Source: Lactiplantibacillus paraplantarum (lineage in GTDB: Bacteria; Bacillota; Bacilli; Lactobacillales; Lactobacillaceae). From it: a stretch of DNA of 64,000 bases. The translations under genes and the position numbers were made by a program. Below the pieces are notes generated by a model. It was given only the letters and a program-made list of their open reading frames with translations. It had not been told where the DNA came from and searched no databases. Below, piece after piece: positions 33,426-42,123 of the stretch. Where the stretch lies: the NCBI RefSeq assembly GCF_003641145.1, contig NZ_CP032744.1:62001-126000 (forward strand). Direction: 5' to 3'. The number at the start of each line of letters is the position of its first letter. The stretch's first letter is position 1.

Positions 33426-34700
33426 ATGGTTGCAATTGATTTACCATATGACAAGCGCACAATTACGGCTCAGATTGATGATGAAAATTACGCCGGTAAG
33501 TTAGTGTCGCAAGCTGCAACATATCATAACAAATTATCAGAACAGGAAACGGTCGAGAAGTCGCTGGATAATCCAATCGGCTCCGATAAGCTGGAGGAAC
33601 TTGCTCGTGGGAAGCACAATATTGTGATTATTAGTTCCGATCACACGCGCCCAGTTCCTTCACATATTATCACCCCGATCCTATTGCGGCGGTTACGGTC
33701 AGTGGCGCCCGATGCACGGATTCGGATCCTCGTAGCTACTGGTTTTCATCGGCCATCAACCCACGAAGAATTAGTGAATAAGTATGGTGAAGACATCGTC
33801 AATAACGAAGAAATCGTGATGCATGTCTCAACCGATGACAGTAGTATGGTCAAGATTGGCCAATTACCATCTGGCGGCGATTGCATTATTAACAAAGTCG
33901 CTGCTGAAGCCGATTTGTTAATCTCCGAAGGCTTTATCGAATCACATTTCTTTGCTGGCTTTTCAGGTGGTCGGAAGTCCGTTTTACCTGGGATTGCTTC
34001 ATACAAGACGATTATGGCGAACCATTCCGGCGAATTTATTAACTCACCGAAAGCCCGGACCGGTAATTTAATGCATAATCCGATTCATAAGGATATGGTG
34101 TACGCTGCTCGGACCGCTAAACTCGCCTTTATTATCAATGTTGTTTTAGATGAAGACAAAAAAATCATTGGGTCATTTGCCGGTGACATGGAAGCTGCTC
34201 ATAAAGTGGGCTGTGACTTTGTCAAAGAACTTTCTAGTGTGCCAGCCATTGATTGTGACATTGCGATTTCGACGAATGGTGGTTATCCGCTTGATCAAAA
34301 TATTTATCAGGCCGTTAAAGGAATGACCGCTGCTGAAGCAACGAACAAAGAAGGCGGCACGATTATTATGGTCGCGGGTGCTCGTGATGGTCACGGTGGC
34401 GAAGGGTTTTATCACAACTTAGCTGATGTTGATGATCCTAAGGAATTTTTGGACCAAGCAATCAATACGCCACGGCTTAAAACCATTCCTGACCAATGGA
34501 CGGCCCAAATCTTTGCTCGAATCTTAGTTCATCATCACGTGATTTTTGTGTCAGACCTCGTTGATCCTGATTTGATTACGAATATGCACATGGAACTGGC
34601 CAAGACGTTAGATGAAGCCATGGAAAAGGCCTATGCGCGCGAGGGTCAAGCCGCTAAAGTGACGGTTATTCCTGATGGTTTAGGCGTTATTGTGAAGTAG
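33426..34700 (+). CDS. larA: Nickel-dependent lactate racemase LarA
   Basis: The 424-residue product is LarA. Counting from this ATG, H108, H174, K184 and H200 fall at the described catalytic and cofactor positions: GFHRP, ESHFFAG, SGGRKS, MANHSG. K184 holds the pyridinium thioamide/thiocarboxylate mononucleotide, H200 ligates nickel, and H108/H174 act as acid/base. The enzyme interconverts D- and L-lactate by hydride transfer, supplying D-lactate for cell-wall precursors. An AGAAAGAGG site precedes the start. It is the first gene of larABCDE, activated by LarR. Confidence 0.97.
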   Translation: MVAIDLPYDKRTITAQIDDENYAGKLVSQAATYHNKLSEQETVEKSLDNPIGSDKLEELARGKHNIVIISSDHTRPVPSHIITPILLRRLRSVAPDARIRILVATGFHRPSTHEELVNKYGEDIVNNEEIVMHVSTDDSSMVKIGQLPSGGDCIINKVAAEADLLISEGFIESHFFAGFSGGRKSVLPGIASYKTIMANHSGEFINSPKARTGNLMHNPIHKDMVYAARTAKLAFIINVVLDEDKKIIGSFAGDMEAAHKVGCDFVKELSSVPAIDCDIAISTNGGYPLDQNIYQAVKGMTAAEATNKEGGTIIMVAGARDGHGGEGFYHNLADVDDPKEFLDQAINTPRLKTIPDQWTAQIFARILVHHHVIFVSDLVDPDLITNMHMELAKTLDEAMEKAYAREGQAAKVTVIPDGLGVIVK

Positions 34701-34701
34701 T

Positions 34702-35442
34702 ATGGCAACCACAGCAGAAATATTGCAACAAGTGGCGGCAGGGCAATTAAGTCCGACGGCGGCTGCCCAACAGTTAGAAGCGGGCAAAACCGCGGCATTA
34801 GGTTTTGCCAATGTCGATTTAGATCGTCAACGCCGCAATGGCTTTCCTGAGGTCATCTACGGTGCTGGTAAGACGGCAACCCAAATTGTGGGTATCGTGC
34901 AAGCTTTGTCCCAACAGACGTTGCCGATTTTAACGACCCGGTTATCCGCGGAAAAATTCGCGGCACTCCAACCAGCGTTACCAACGGCTGTCTATCATGC
35001 CACTGCGCAGTGTATGACGGTCGGAGAACAACCCGCACCGAAAACACCAGGGTACATTGCCGTGGTGACGGCGGGGACCTCCGATCAACCGGTTGCTGAA
35101 GAAGCAGCGGTAACCGCGGAAACTTTTGGCAATCGTGTTGAACGGGTCTATGACGTGGGTGTTGCGGGAATCCACCGACTGTTTGCCAAGTTGGATGTGA
35201 TTCGTGGTGCCCGGGTGGTCATTGTGATTGCGGGCATGGAAGGTGCACTGGCCAGTGTCGTTGGTGGACTAGTTGATAAGCCCGTGATTGCAGTGCCGAC
35301 CAGCGTTGGTTATGGCACTAGTTTTCAAGGTATGACCGCGCTATTGACCATGCTCAATAGCTGTGCGTCGGGGATTACCGTTGTCAACATTGATAATGGC
35401 TTTGGTGCTGCCTACTCAGCTAGTATGATCAATCAAATGTAA
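34702..35442 (+). CDS. larB: LarB, pyridinium-3,5-biscarboxylic acid mononucleotide synthase
   Basis: The 246-residue product matches LarB/PurE-like proteins: an N-terminal helical part, then [19 protein letters not shown] near 48-66 and a C-terminal AIR-carboxylase-like domain with [18 protein letters not shown] and [28 protein letters not shown]. It carboxylates the pyridinium ring of nicotinic acid adenine dinucleotide and releases AMP, the first step of the nickel-pincer cofactor. It starts 1 nt after larA stops. Confidence 0.95.
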   Translation: MATTAEILQQVAAGQLSPTAAAQQLEAGKTAALGFANVDLDRQRRNGFPEVIYGAGKTATQIVGIVQALSQQTLPILTTRLSAEKFAALQPALPTAVYHATAQCMTVGEQPAPKTPGYIAVVTAGTSDQPVAEEAAVTAETFGNRVERVYDVGVAGIHRLFAKLDVIRGARVVIVIAGMEGALASVVGGLVDKPVIAVPTSVGYGTSFQGMTALLTMLNSCASGITVVNIDNGFGAAYSASMINQM

Positions 35443-35472
35443 GATTCAGTTAACTGAACAAGGAGAAGATAA

Positions 35473-36264
35473 ATGCAAACACTTTATTTAGACGCTTTTT
35501 CGGGGATTAGCGGTGATATGTTTCTAGGTGCATTACTCGACTTAGGACTTGATTTTGAGCAATTAAAAACCGAATTGGCTAAGTTGCACGTGCACGGTTA
35601 TGAATTAACGCAGCAACGAGAAGCTCAGAGTAGCATCTATGGCACGAGCTTTGATGTTCAGGTTGCAGGTGGTAAGGACCATGGCTTTGTGGAACGTCAC
35701 CATCATCAGCATGAAGCTGGGCATCATCATGATCATGAAGCGCGTCATTTAGCTGATATTGAGGCGTTAATTGACGGCAGTGACTTATCAGATACCGTGA
35801 AACACCACGCGAAAGCGATCTTTATGGAAATTGCGCAAGCGGAAGCAACGGTTCATCACATGCCACTAGCTGAAGTTCATTTCCATGAAGTGGGTGCGTT
35901 GGATTCGATTGTTGATATTGTGGGTTGCTGTATTGGGTTGGAATTGATGCAGATTGATACCATCATGGCTTCACCGTTAAGTGATGGCAGTGGCTTTATT
36001 AACGTTGCCCATGGTCAGATGCCAGTTCCCGTACCAGCCGTGATGCAGATGCGAGTTGGTAGTGCCATTCCGATTCAACAACGGTTGGATGTGCATACTG
36101 AATTGATTACCCCCACTGGGATGGGCTTGGTCAAGACGCTCGTACGTGAATTCGGACCGCTACCGGAAAATGCCGTGCCAACTAAAGTTGGTTATGGGTT
36201 TGGTAAACGGGACACGGGTGGTTTCAATGCACTGCGAGCCGTATTATTCGAAAAAAAAAACTAA
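35473..36264 (+). CDS. larC1: LarC, N-terminal part (LarC1), nickel insertion
   Basis: The 263-residue frame encodes the first part of LarC, the CTP-dependent cyclometallase that inserts nickel into the sulfurated pincer ligand. It begins QTLYLDAFSGISGDMFLGALLDLG and has a His-rich stretch (HHHQHEAGHHHDH, about residues 76-88) that probably binds nickel. The frame ends at a TAA just after ten adenines. A -1 slip there joins it to larC2 to give about 420 residues. The short form may also be made. Confidence 0.93.
   Translation: MQTLYLDAFSGISGDMFLGALLDLGLDFEQLKTELAKLHVHGYELTQQREAQSSIYGTSFDVQVAGGKDHGFVERHHHQHEAGHHHDHEARHLADIEALIDGSDLSDTVKHHAKAIFMEIAQAEATVHHMPLAEVHFHEVGALDSIVDIVGCCIGLELMQIDTIMASPLSDGSGFINVAHGQMPVPVPAVMQMRVGSAIPIQQRLDVHTELITPTGMGLVKTLVREFGPLPENAVPTKVGYGFGKRDTGGFNALRAVLFEKKN
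36251..36260 (+). other. Programmed -1 frameshift site in larC
   Basis: A run of ten A residues lies immediately before the zero-frame stop (TAA 36262-36264), giving tandem AAA codons for slippage. The -1 frame is open from here to 36734 with no stop, through LSQQIVNRTTDAVLMIEANLDD. Frameshifting at larC has been described in L. plantarum. Confidence 0.88.
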
Positions 36265-36734
36265 GTCAGCAAATCGTTAACCGGACGACCGATGCTGTTT
36301 TAATGATTGAGGCTAATCTGGATGATCAGACGGGTGAAGGACTGGGGTACGTGATGAACCAGTTATTAACGGCGGGCGCATACGATGTGTTCTTCACGCC
36401 CATTCAGATGAAGAAAGATCGGCCGGCGACAAAGTTAACGGTTTTGGGAAACGTTAACGATAAGGACTTACTGACTAAGTTGATTTTACAAGAAACGACG
36501 ACGATTGGTGTGCGTTACCAGACATGGCAACGTACTATTATGCAACGGCACTTCCTGACGGTCGCAACGCCGTACGGTGACGTTCAAGTTAAAGTGGCGA
36601 CATATCAAGATATTGAGAAGAAGATGCCGGAATATGCGGATTGTGCCCAGCTGGCACAGCAATTTCATATTCCGTTTAGAACGGTCTACCAGGCAGCCTT
36701 AGTGGCGGTAGACCAATTAGATGAGGAGGCGTAA
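36258..36734 (+). CDS. larC2: LarC, C-terminal part (LarC2), read by -1 frameshift
   Basis: This frame continues LarC for 158 residues after the slip. It carries the conserved MIEANLDDQTGEGLGYVMNQLLTAGAYDVFFTPIQMKKDRP segment and RYQTWQR-x2-MQRHF that complete the CTP-dependent cyclometallase. The ATG at 36303 has no ribosome site and is an internal Met of the fusion, so independent translation is unlikely. Full-length LarC is needed to make the active cofactor. larD starts 4 bp after the stop. Confidence 0.88.
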   Translation, partial: KLSQQIVNRTTDAVLMIEANLDDQTGEGLGYVMNQLLTAGAYDVFFTPIQMKKDRPATKLTVLGNVNDKDLLTKLILQETTTIGVRYQTWQRTIMQRHFLTVATPYGDVQVKVATYQDIEKKMPEYADCAQLAQQFHIPFRTVYQAALVAVDQLDEEA

Positions 36735-36738
36735 TTTT

Positions 36739-37455
36739 TTGGTACATCAGTTGATTGCTGAATTTATGGGCACGGCCCTAATGATTATTTTTGGGGTGGG
36801 TGTTCATTGTAGTTCCGTATTAAAGGGAACCAAGTATCGCGGTTCCGGTCATATTTTTGCCATTACGACTTGGGGTTTTGGGATTAGCGTTGCCTTATTC
36901 ATTTTTGGCAATGTTTGCATTAACCCGGCCATGGTTTTGGCGCAGTGCCTATTAGGAAATATCGCATGGTCTTTATTTATTCCGTATTCCGTTGCGGAAG
37001 TGCTTGGTGGGGTCGTGGGCTCAGTGATTGTTTGGATCATGTATGCTGATCATTTTAAAGCCTCAACAGATGAGATTTCACCCATTACAATTCGGAACTT
37101 ATTCTGTACGGCACCAGCCGTTCGTAACTTACCGCGGAATTTCTTTGTGGAATTATTTGATACATTTATTTTTATTTCGGGTATTTTAGCGATTTCTGAG
37201 ATTAAAACGCCGGGGATCGTGCCGATTGGTGTTGGCCTACTTGTATGGGCCATTGGGATGGGACTTGGGGGTCCCACTGGATTCGCAATGAACTTAGCTC
37301 GAGATATGGGGCCCCGAATTGCGCACGCCATTTTACCAATTGCCAATAAGGCCGATAGTGATTGGCAATACGGTATCATTGTGCCAGGAATTGCGCCCTT
37401 TGTCGGGGCGGCAATTGCCGCTTGGTTTATGCATGGCTTTTTTGGAATTAACTAA
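36739..37455 (+). CDS. larD: LarD, aquaglyceroporin-like lactic acid channel
   Basis: The 238-residue product is a MIP-family channel with six membrane segments. The start is TTG at 36739, nine bases after AGGAGG; an ATG at 36721 would overlap that ribosome site. The first pore motif is canonical NPA (62-64), but the second is NLA (GFAMNLARDMGPR). In L. plantarum this channel (also called GlpF1) passes lactic acid, bringing substrate to the racemase. It lies between larC2 and larE in the same operon. Confidence 0.93.
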   Translation: MVHQLIAEFMGTALMIIFGVGVHCSSVLKGTKYRGSGHIFAITTWGFGISVALFIFGNVCINPAMVLAQCLLGNIAWSLFIPYSVAEVLGGVVGSVIVWIMYADHFKASTDEISPITIRNLFCTAPAVRNLPRNFFVELFDTFIFISGILAISEIKTPGIVPIGVGLLVWAIGMGLGGPTGFAMNLARDMGPRIAHAILPIANKADSDWQYGIIVPGIAPFVGAAIAAWFMHGFFGIN

Positions 37456-37479
37456 ATTAAATAGAAGAAGGGTTTTATT

Positions 37480-38310
37480 ATGGCAACATTAGCAACAAAA
37501 AAAGCAACGTTAGTAGCAGCATTAAAGGATTTACAACGGGTCACCGTGGCCTTTTCTGGTGGGATCGACAGTACCTTAGTTTTGAAGATGGCGCTTGACG
37601 TCTTAGGTCGTGACAATGTGACCGCCGTGGTTGCGAATTCCGAATTATTTACGGATGAAGAATTCGATAAAGCGATGAGTTTAGCTGAAGAGTTAGGTGC
37701 TAACGTTCAAGGAACTACGCTAGACTACTTGAGTGATGACCATATCAAGAACAACACCCCTGACAGCTGGTACTATGCCAAGAAGATGTTCTACAGCCGG
37801 TTGAATGACATTGCGGCTAATAATGGTAGTGCCGCTGTCTTAGACGGTATGATCAAGAATGATGAAAATGATTATCGTCCTGGTTTGAAGGCCCGTAGTG
37901 AAGCGGGGGCCCGGAGCTTGTTACAAGAAGCTGATTTCTTCAAGACTGACGTTCGGGCCTTGGCACAAGAGCTCGGTTTGACGAACTGGAACAAGGTCGC
38001 ATCATGTTCAGTATCATCACGATTCCCATACGGGACGACGTTGACGCATGACAATATTGCTCAAGTGATGGCCGCCGAAAAGTATTTGCGTCGTTTAGGT
38101 TTTCCAACGGTCCGGGTTCGTTTCCACGACGATATTGCGCGGATCGAATTACCAGAAGCACGGATCGGTGATTTCTTAGTCTTCAACGACCGCGTTAACC
38201 GTCAATTACAATCACTTGGATTCCGCTACGTTACCCTTGATTTAGGTGGCTTCCGTAGTGGTCGGATGAATGATACGTTGACGAAGGAACAATTGGCCAC
38301 TTTCGCTTAG
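37480..38310 (+). CDS. larE: LarE, ATP-dependent sacrificial sulfur transferase
   Basis: The 276-residue product has a PP-loop AFSGGIDST (24-32) for adenylation of the ligand carboxylate. C176 in VASCSVSSRFPYG matches the sulfur donor of the L. plantarum enzyme, which turns its own cysteine into dehydroalanine. Two rounds make the thioamide/thiocarboxylate precursor that LarC metalates. It is the last gene of the lar operon, followed by stacked hairpins. Confidence 0.97.
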   Translation: MATLATKKATLVAALKDLQRVTVAFSGGIDSTLVLKMALDVLGRDNVTAVVANSELFTDEEFDKAMSLAEELGANVQGTTLDYLSDDHIKNNTPDSWYYAKKMFYSRLNDIAANNGSAAVLDGMIKNDENDYRPGLKARSEAGARSLLQEADFFKTDVRALAQELGLTNWNKVASCSVSSRFPYGTTLTHDNIAQVMAAEKYLRRLGFPTVRVRFHDDIARIELPEARIGDFLVFNDRVNRQLQSLGFRYVTLDLGGFRSGRMNDTLTKEQLATFA

Positions 38311-38351
38311 ACTTACTAGAATTTACGATATTGGTGTCATGATTAATCAAA

Positions 38352-38438
38352 GATGGACGTCCGAGCGGCGGCGATTTTGACTCGCCCGTCCATCCGTTGA
38401 TAACCGTAGCCCCAGCTGATACACACGTTACGGTTATC
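38352..38438 (+). other. Two hairpins between larE and the terminator
   Basis: The first pairs GATGGACG (38352-38359) with CGTCCATC (38387-38394). The second pairs GATAACCGTA (38399-38408) with TACGGTTATC (38429-38438). Neither has a T run, so they may be 3'-end stabilisers, RNA-processing sites or a small RNA. Confidence 0.45.
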
Positions 38439-38450
38439 GTAAAACACCCC

Positions 38451-38489
38451 AAAAAACGCAGTCCAAGGCCGCCCTTGAACTGCGTTTTT
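38451..38489. terminator. Terminator of the lar operon
   Basis: Arms beginning AAAAAACGCAGT and ending ACTGCGTTTTT pair over about 16 bp with mismatches. It lies between larE and a convergent oxidoreductase gene and can act on both strands. Confidence 0.88.
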
Positions 38490-38507
38490 CGTGTCTTCGG
38501 TTTTAGA

Positions 38508-39485
38508 TCAACAGGCGTCAAAGGTCACGACGAGCTTACCAACGACTTGATCAGCTTGCAATTGTTGTAGGCCAGTCACAAGTTGATCACGGTGCAAGAC
38601 CTGAGTAATTAGTGGGTCGACCTTGCCAGCTTGGACCAAAGCTAATAAGGCGGCGGTCATTTGCCCCAAATCGGCAACTTGCGCTGGGTTACCGCTACGG
38701 TGGGCGCCACCGAGGTCCAATTTACTGATAGTTACAACTTGATTACTTGGAAAGTGTTCCGGAGTTGCTAATACACAGACAAGCTGGCCATTGTAAGCTA
38801 AGCGCGGTAAGTCCGCATCAGCATGACCAATGGTATTAATGATCAGATCAACACCGTGCTGCTGCGTTAGGGCTTGAATGCGTGTGGTCACATCTTCATG
38901 ATGGTAATCGATTTGGACATCGGGATGCAGCGGCGCCACGAAGGCTTGTTTGTGTTGTGAAACAGTTGTAAAGACCGTTTTACCAGCAGCTTTGGCGAGC
39001 TGGATGGCCATACTACCGACACCACCAGCACCCGCATGGATCAAAACTGTTTGCGCAGCAGTCAGGTTCGCTTTGCGTAAGAGGGCTTGATAAGCGGTCA
39101 ATCCGGCGCACAAGCTAGCGGCGGCCGTTTCAAAACTTACAGTCGTTGGAATTTTAGCTAACGCGGCCGCTGGCAAACTCACGTATTCGGCAAACGTCCC
39201 ATTATTGGCGAGATTAGCGTGCCCACAAACTCGTTCGCCAGGCCGAAAATTAGTGACTTCAGCGCCAACGGCTTCCACGATTCCGGCAGTGTCTAGCCCC
39301 AGCGTATGAGGAAATTGCCAGGCGGCGTTTCCACCCGTGACTAATTTAAAATCAACGGGGTTAAGCCCAACTGCTTGAGTCTTGATTAATACGTCGTCTA
39401 GCTCGAGGTCGGGCATGGGGCGTTCTTGCCATTGTAACTGTTCCATAGTTTGAGCGGATGGATCTGGCACAACCAGTGCTTGCAT
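38508..39485 (-). CDS. Zinc-free MDR quinone oxidoreductase-like protein
   Basis: The 325-residue product has a GroES-like N-terminal domain (VGLNPVDFKLVTGG) and the Rossmann motif HAGAGGVGSMAIQLAKAAG near 148-166. It is a second member of the same family as the 18424 gene. The start ATG at 39485 has an AAGAG site; an upstream TTG is less likely. NADPH-dependent reduction of quinones or enones is the family activity. It is monocistronic, convergent with lar and divergent from the thiamin operon. Confidence 0.8.
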   Translation of the reverse strand: MQALVVPDPSAQTMEQLQWQERPMPDLELDDVLIKTQAVGLNPVDFKLVTGGNAAWQFPHTLGLDTAGIVEAVGAEVTNFRPGERVCGHANLANNGTFAEYVSLPAAALAKIPTTVSFETAAASLCAGLTAYQALLRKANLTAAQTVLIHAGAGGVGSMAIQLAKAAGKTVFTTVSQHKQAFVAPLHPDVQIDYHHEDVTTRIQALTQQHGVDLIINTIGHADADLPRLAYNGQLVCVLATPEHFPSNQVVTISKLDLGGAHRSGNPAQVADLGQMTAALLALVQAGKVDPLITQVLHRDQLVTGLQQLQADQVVGKLVVTFDAC

Positions 39486-39607
39486 CTTCAATCACTCTTT
39501 TCTTAAAGACATATTTGCTTTTAATTATAACCGGTTAAGGCGCCAAAATTAAAATTTAATGCCTAATTGTTCAAAGGAAAATAGCGTTGATTCACTTAAC
39601 AGAAAGG

Positions 39608-39636
39608 TTGACGTTAGCGGTTACAATCGTTAGACT
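39608..39636 (+). promoter_or_regulatory. Promoter of the thiamin operon
   Basis: TTGACG (39608-39613) and TAGACT (39631-39636) are separated by 17 bp, shortly before the TPP riboswitch. Confidence 0.6.
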
Positions 39637-39661
39637 GAGGTTAGCAATTGAATATTTTTAA

Positions 39662-39749
39662 ACACTAGGGGTGTCCAAAAATGGGCTGAGATGGTGCTGT
39701 AAGTACCGATCCCTTTGAACCTGTAAGCTCAAACTTGCGTAGGAAAGTG
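39662..39749 (+). ncRNA. TPP riboswitch (THI element)
   Basis: The conserved cores are present: CTAGGGGTGTCC, GGGCTGAGATGG, TACCGATCCCTTTGAACCTG and the closing GCGTAGGAAAGTG, which pairs with CACT at the 5' side. Binding of thiamin pyrophosphate would stop expression of thiM-thiD-thiE and the transporter through the terminator at 39766. Confidence 0.95.
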
Positions 39750-39765
39750 TCACAGCTAATGTTAG

Positions 39766-39806
39766 CGGCCACTGGATCAATGCATGTTGATTGGTGGCCG
39801 TTTTTA
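39766..39806 (+). terminator. Riboswitch-controlled terminator
   Basis: CGGCCAC (39766-39772) pairs with GTGGCCG (39794-39800), with further pairing GATCAA/TTGATT, followed by TTTTT. It forms the expression platform of the TPP riboswitch. Confidence 0.88.
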
Positions 39807-39840
39807 ATTGGTGTGACGGTCAATGAGGAGGAGAATTGCT

Positions 39841-40632
39841 ATGGAATTACAATTATTGAATACTTTACGGGATCACAATCCGATTGTTTTTAACATTGCC
39901 AATTTTGTTACGGTTCAAGACGTTGCCAATGGGCTAAACGCGTTAGGGGCCTCGCCAATTATGTCAGCTGAAGTCCAAGAAGCGGAGACGATGGTCCAAA
40001 TTGCCGGGGCTGTTTGCATTAATTTAGGAACACTGACCACCACCCAGATTGATCAAATACGAGTGGTTGGTAAGCTGGCTAATCAGTATCATAAGCCGGT
40101 CGTTCTTGATCCAGTGGCCGTTGGGGCGGTCCCTTACCGAAAAAAAGTCGCGCTAGAGTTACTAGCTGATTTTCAAGTCGATGTTATTCGGGGCAATGCT
40201 GGTGAAATTGCGGCATTGGCTGGCATGGATTGGCAAGCGAAGGGCATTGATGCGGGGAGCGGTCAGGGCGATCTGGTTGAAATTGCTCAAGCTTGTGCAC
40301 AGCAATTCCAATGCTGTGTCATATTGTCGGGACCTACTGATGTTATTACGGATGGTCAGCGCGTGGTTAAAGTCGCTAATGGCACCCCGCTCTTCCAACG
40401 TCATGTGGGCTCGGGCGATTTACTTTCTAGTATCGTCGCGGCTTTTGCAGCCGTTAGTCCAACCGATGTTTACCAGGCGGCGCAAGTGGCTTGCTTAGTC
40501 TTAGCGGGAGCGGGGGAACTTGTCGCCAGTCAGCTGACGGCCGATCGTCCTGCCACATTTGCCATTGATTTGATTGACCGGCTGAGCTTAGTGACAGTGC
40601 CAGAAATTCAAACAATTGCTCAAATTAATTAA
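39841..40632 (+). CDS. thiM: Hydroxyethylthiazole kinase ThiM
   Basis: The 263-residue product is ThiM: NPIVFNIANFVTVQDVANGLNALGASPIM at about 13-42, DPVAVGA near 90, a VIRGNAGEIAAL segment near 118, and the ribokinase-like anion hole GSGDLLSS. It phosphorylates the thiazole moiety for thiamin salvage. The start ATG at 39841 has GAGGAGGAG; the upstream in-frame start at 39823 would overlap it. It is the first gene after the TPP riboswitch. Confidence 0.94.
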   Translation: MELQLLNTLRDHNPIVFNIANFVTVQDVANGLNALGASPIMSAEVQEAETMVQIAGAVCINLGTLTTTQIDQIRVVGKLANQYHKPVVLDPVAVGAVPYRKKVALELLADFQVDVIRGNAGEIAALAGMDWQAKGIDAGSGQGDLVEIAQACAQQFQCCVILSGPTDVITDGQRVVKVANGTPLFQRHVGSGDLLSSIVAAFAAVSPTDVYQAAQVACLVLAGAGELVASQLTADRPATFAIDLIDRLSLVTVPEIQTIAQIN

Positions 40633-40655
40633 AATAATGAAGGGTCGCGAAGTTA

Positions 40656-41480
40656 ATGAATGAATTTCCACAAGTGGCAACGATTGCTGGTACGGACAGT
40701 GGCGGCGGAGCCGGTGTCATGGCCGATTTAAAAACGATGCAGGCGCGTCACGTTTTTGGTACCGCGGTAGTCGTTGCCGTGACAGCTCAAAATACATTGG
40801 GGGTCCAAGATTTTATGGCAATGCCAACGAAGCTCATTGACGAACAATTTGCTTCGTTAGCAGCTGACTTAGACATTCGCGCTTGTAAAACGGGGATGCT
40901 TGCGGATGCTGAACACGTCCATGCCGTTGTTGAGAACTTGAAACGAGTTGATTTTGGGCCGCTGACAGTTGACCCAGTCATGATTGCGAAAGGCGGGGCG
41001 GCGTTATTAGCCGCGGATGCGATTAAAACGGTTCGCGACGAACTGATTCCGTTAGCGACCGTTGTGACACCGAATTTACCGGAAGCGGAACAATTGACCG
41101 GACAGTCTATCACTAGCAATCAAGCGATGGTTACAGCTGGACATGCGCTACAGGGGTTAGGTGCTGACAATGTCATTATTAAAGGTGGGCATGGTGATAA
41201 TCCTGATTTAGCTAATGACTTCGTACTGTTGGCTGACGGGACCGCCTTTTGGCTTTCGGCCCCACGGATTGATACGGTGCGGACCCACGGCACGGGAGAT
41301 ACCCTATCGGCATGTATTACCGCCGAATTAGCAAAAGGACGGTCAATGGCTGCGGCCATTAAAACGGCTAAGGCGTACGTTGCTGGGACGATTCAGGATG
41401 GTATTCAGGTCGGGCATGGTCATGGCCCGTTGAATCATTGGGCAACCCCAAGTGAGCAGGTGATCGTTCATGACGCTTAA
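40656..41480 (+). CDS. thiD: Hydroxymethylpyrimidine/phosphomethylpyrimidine kinase ThiD
   Basis: The 274-residue product has the ThiD motifs AGTDSGGGAGVMADLKT near the N-terminus, TAQNTLGVQ, VVTPNLPEAEQL and the catalytic THGTGDTLSACI. It phosphorylates the pyrimidine moiety twice to HMP-PP. It follows thiM by 23 bp and overlaps thiE by 11 bp, so the operon is compact and translation may be coupled. Confidence 0.94.
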   Translation: MNEFPQVATIAGTDSGGGAGVMADLKTMQARHVFGTAVVVAVTAQNTLGVQDFMAMPTKLIDEQFASLAADLDIRACKTGMLADAEHVHAVVENLKRVDFGPLTVDPVMIAKGGAALLAADAIKTVRDELIPLATVVTPNLPEAEQLTGQSITSNQAMVTAGHALQGLGADNVIIKGGHGDNPDLANDFVLLADGTAFWLSAPRIDTVRTHGTGDTLSACITAELAKGRSMAAAIKTAKAYVAGTIQDGIQVGHGHGPLNHWATPSEQVIVHDA

Positions 41481-42123
41481 ATTTGAACCCACACAATTAC
41501 GTGCTTATTTTGTGTGCGGGACACAAGACGTGCCGGGACAGGATCTGAATGTGGTCGTCCAAACGGCCTTGGATGCAGGCATCACGGCATTCCAATACCG
41601 AGATAAAGGCAATAGCCAGTTGACTACGACTGAGCGTTTTGCATTGGGGCAGCAGCTGCGGGAACGCTGTGCGCAAGCGCACGTTCCCTTTATCGTCGAT
41701 GATGATGTCGAGCTGGCACTCGCACTGCAAGCAGATGGAGTCCACGTTGGTCAAAAGGACGACCGGGTGACACAAGTTATTCAACGGGTCGCTAATCAAA
41801 TGTTTGTCGGTTTATCTTGTTCAACCTTAGCTGAAGTGCAGATTGCTAACCAATTAGAAGGCATTGCCTATCTTGGTAGTGGTCCCATCTTTCCAACGAC
41901 ATCTAAGGTCGATGCGGATCCAGTCGTCGGGTTAGCCGGATTACAACAATTGGTTGTTGCTGCCAAGTATCCCGTTGTCGCCATTGGCGGAATTACTGTC
42001 GCGCAACTGCCAGCTATTGCGGCTACTGGTGCGGCTGGCGCTGCGGTGATCTCAATGTTAACGCGTAGTCCCGATATGGCTGCCACGGTCAAGGCGATGC
42101 TAACGGCTACGGAGGTGCACTGA
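41470..42123 (+). CDS. thiE: Thiamin phosphate synthase ThiE
   Basis: The 217-residue TIM-barrel product has FQYRDKGNSQLTTTER, VPFIVDDDVELALALQADGVHVGQKD, YLGSGPIFPTTSK (the phosphate-binding loop) and AIGGITVAQLPAI. It joins HMP-PP and thiazole phosphate to thiamin phosphate. Its start overlaps thiD by 11 bp and its stop overlaps the transporter start by 1 nt. Confidence 0.94.
   Translation: MTLKFEPTQLRAYFVCGTQDVPGQDLNVVVQTALDAGITAFQYRDKGNSQLTTTERFALGQQLRERCAQAHVPFIVDDDVELALALQADGVHVGQKDDRVTQVIQRVANQMFVGLSCSTLAEVQIANQLEGIAYLGSGPIFPTTSKVDADPVVGLAGLQQLVVAAKYPVVAIGGITVAQLPAIAATGAAGAAVISMLTRSPDMAATVKAMLTATEVH

Noticed and set aside
36303..36734. larC2 as an independently translated gene from ATG 36303
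   Set aside because: There is no ribosome site, and the -1 frame is open across the A run to larC1, so it is the second half of LarC.
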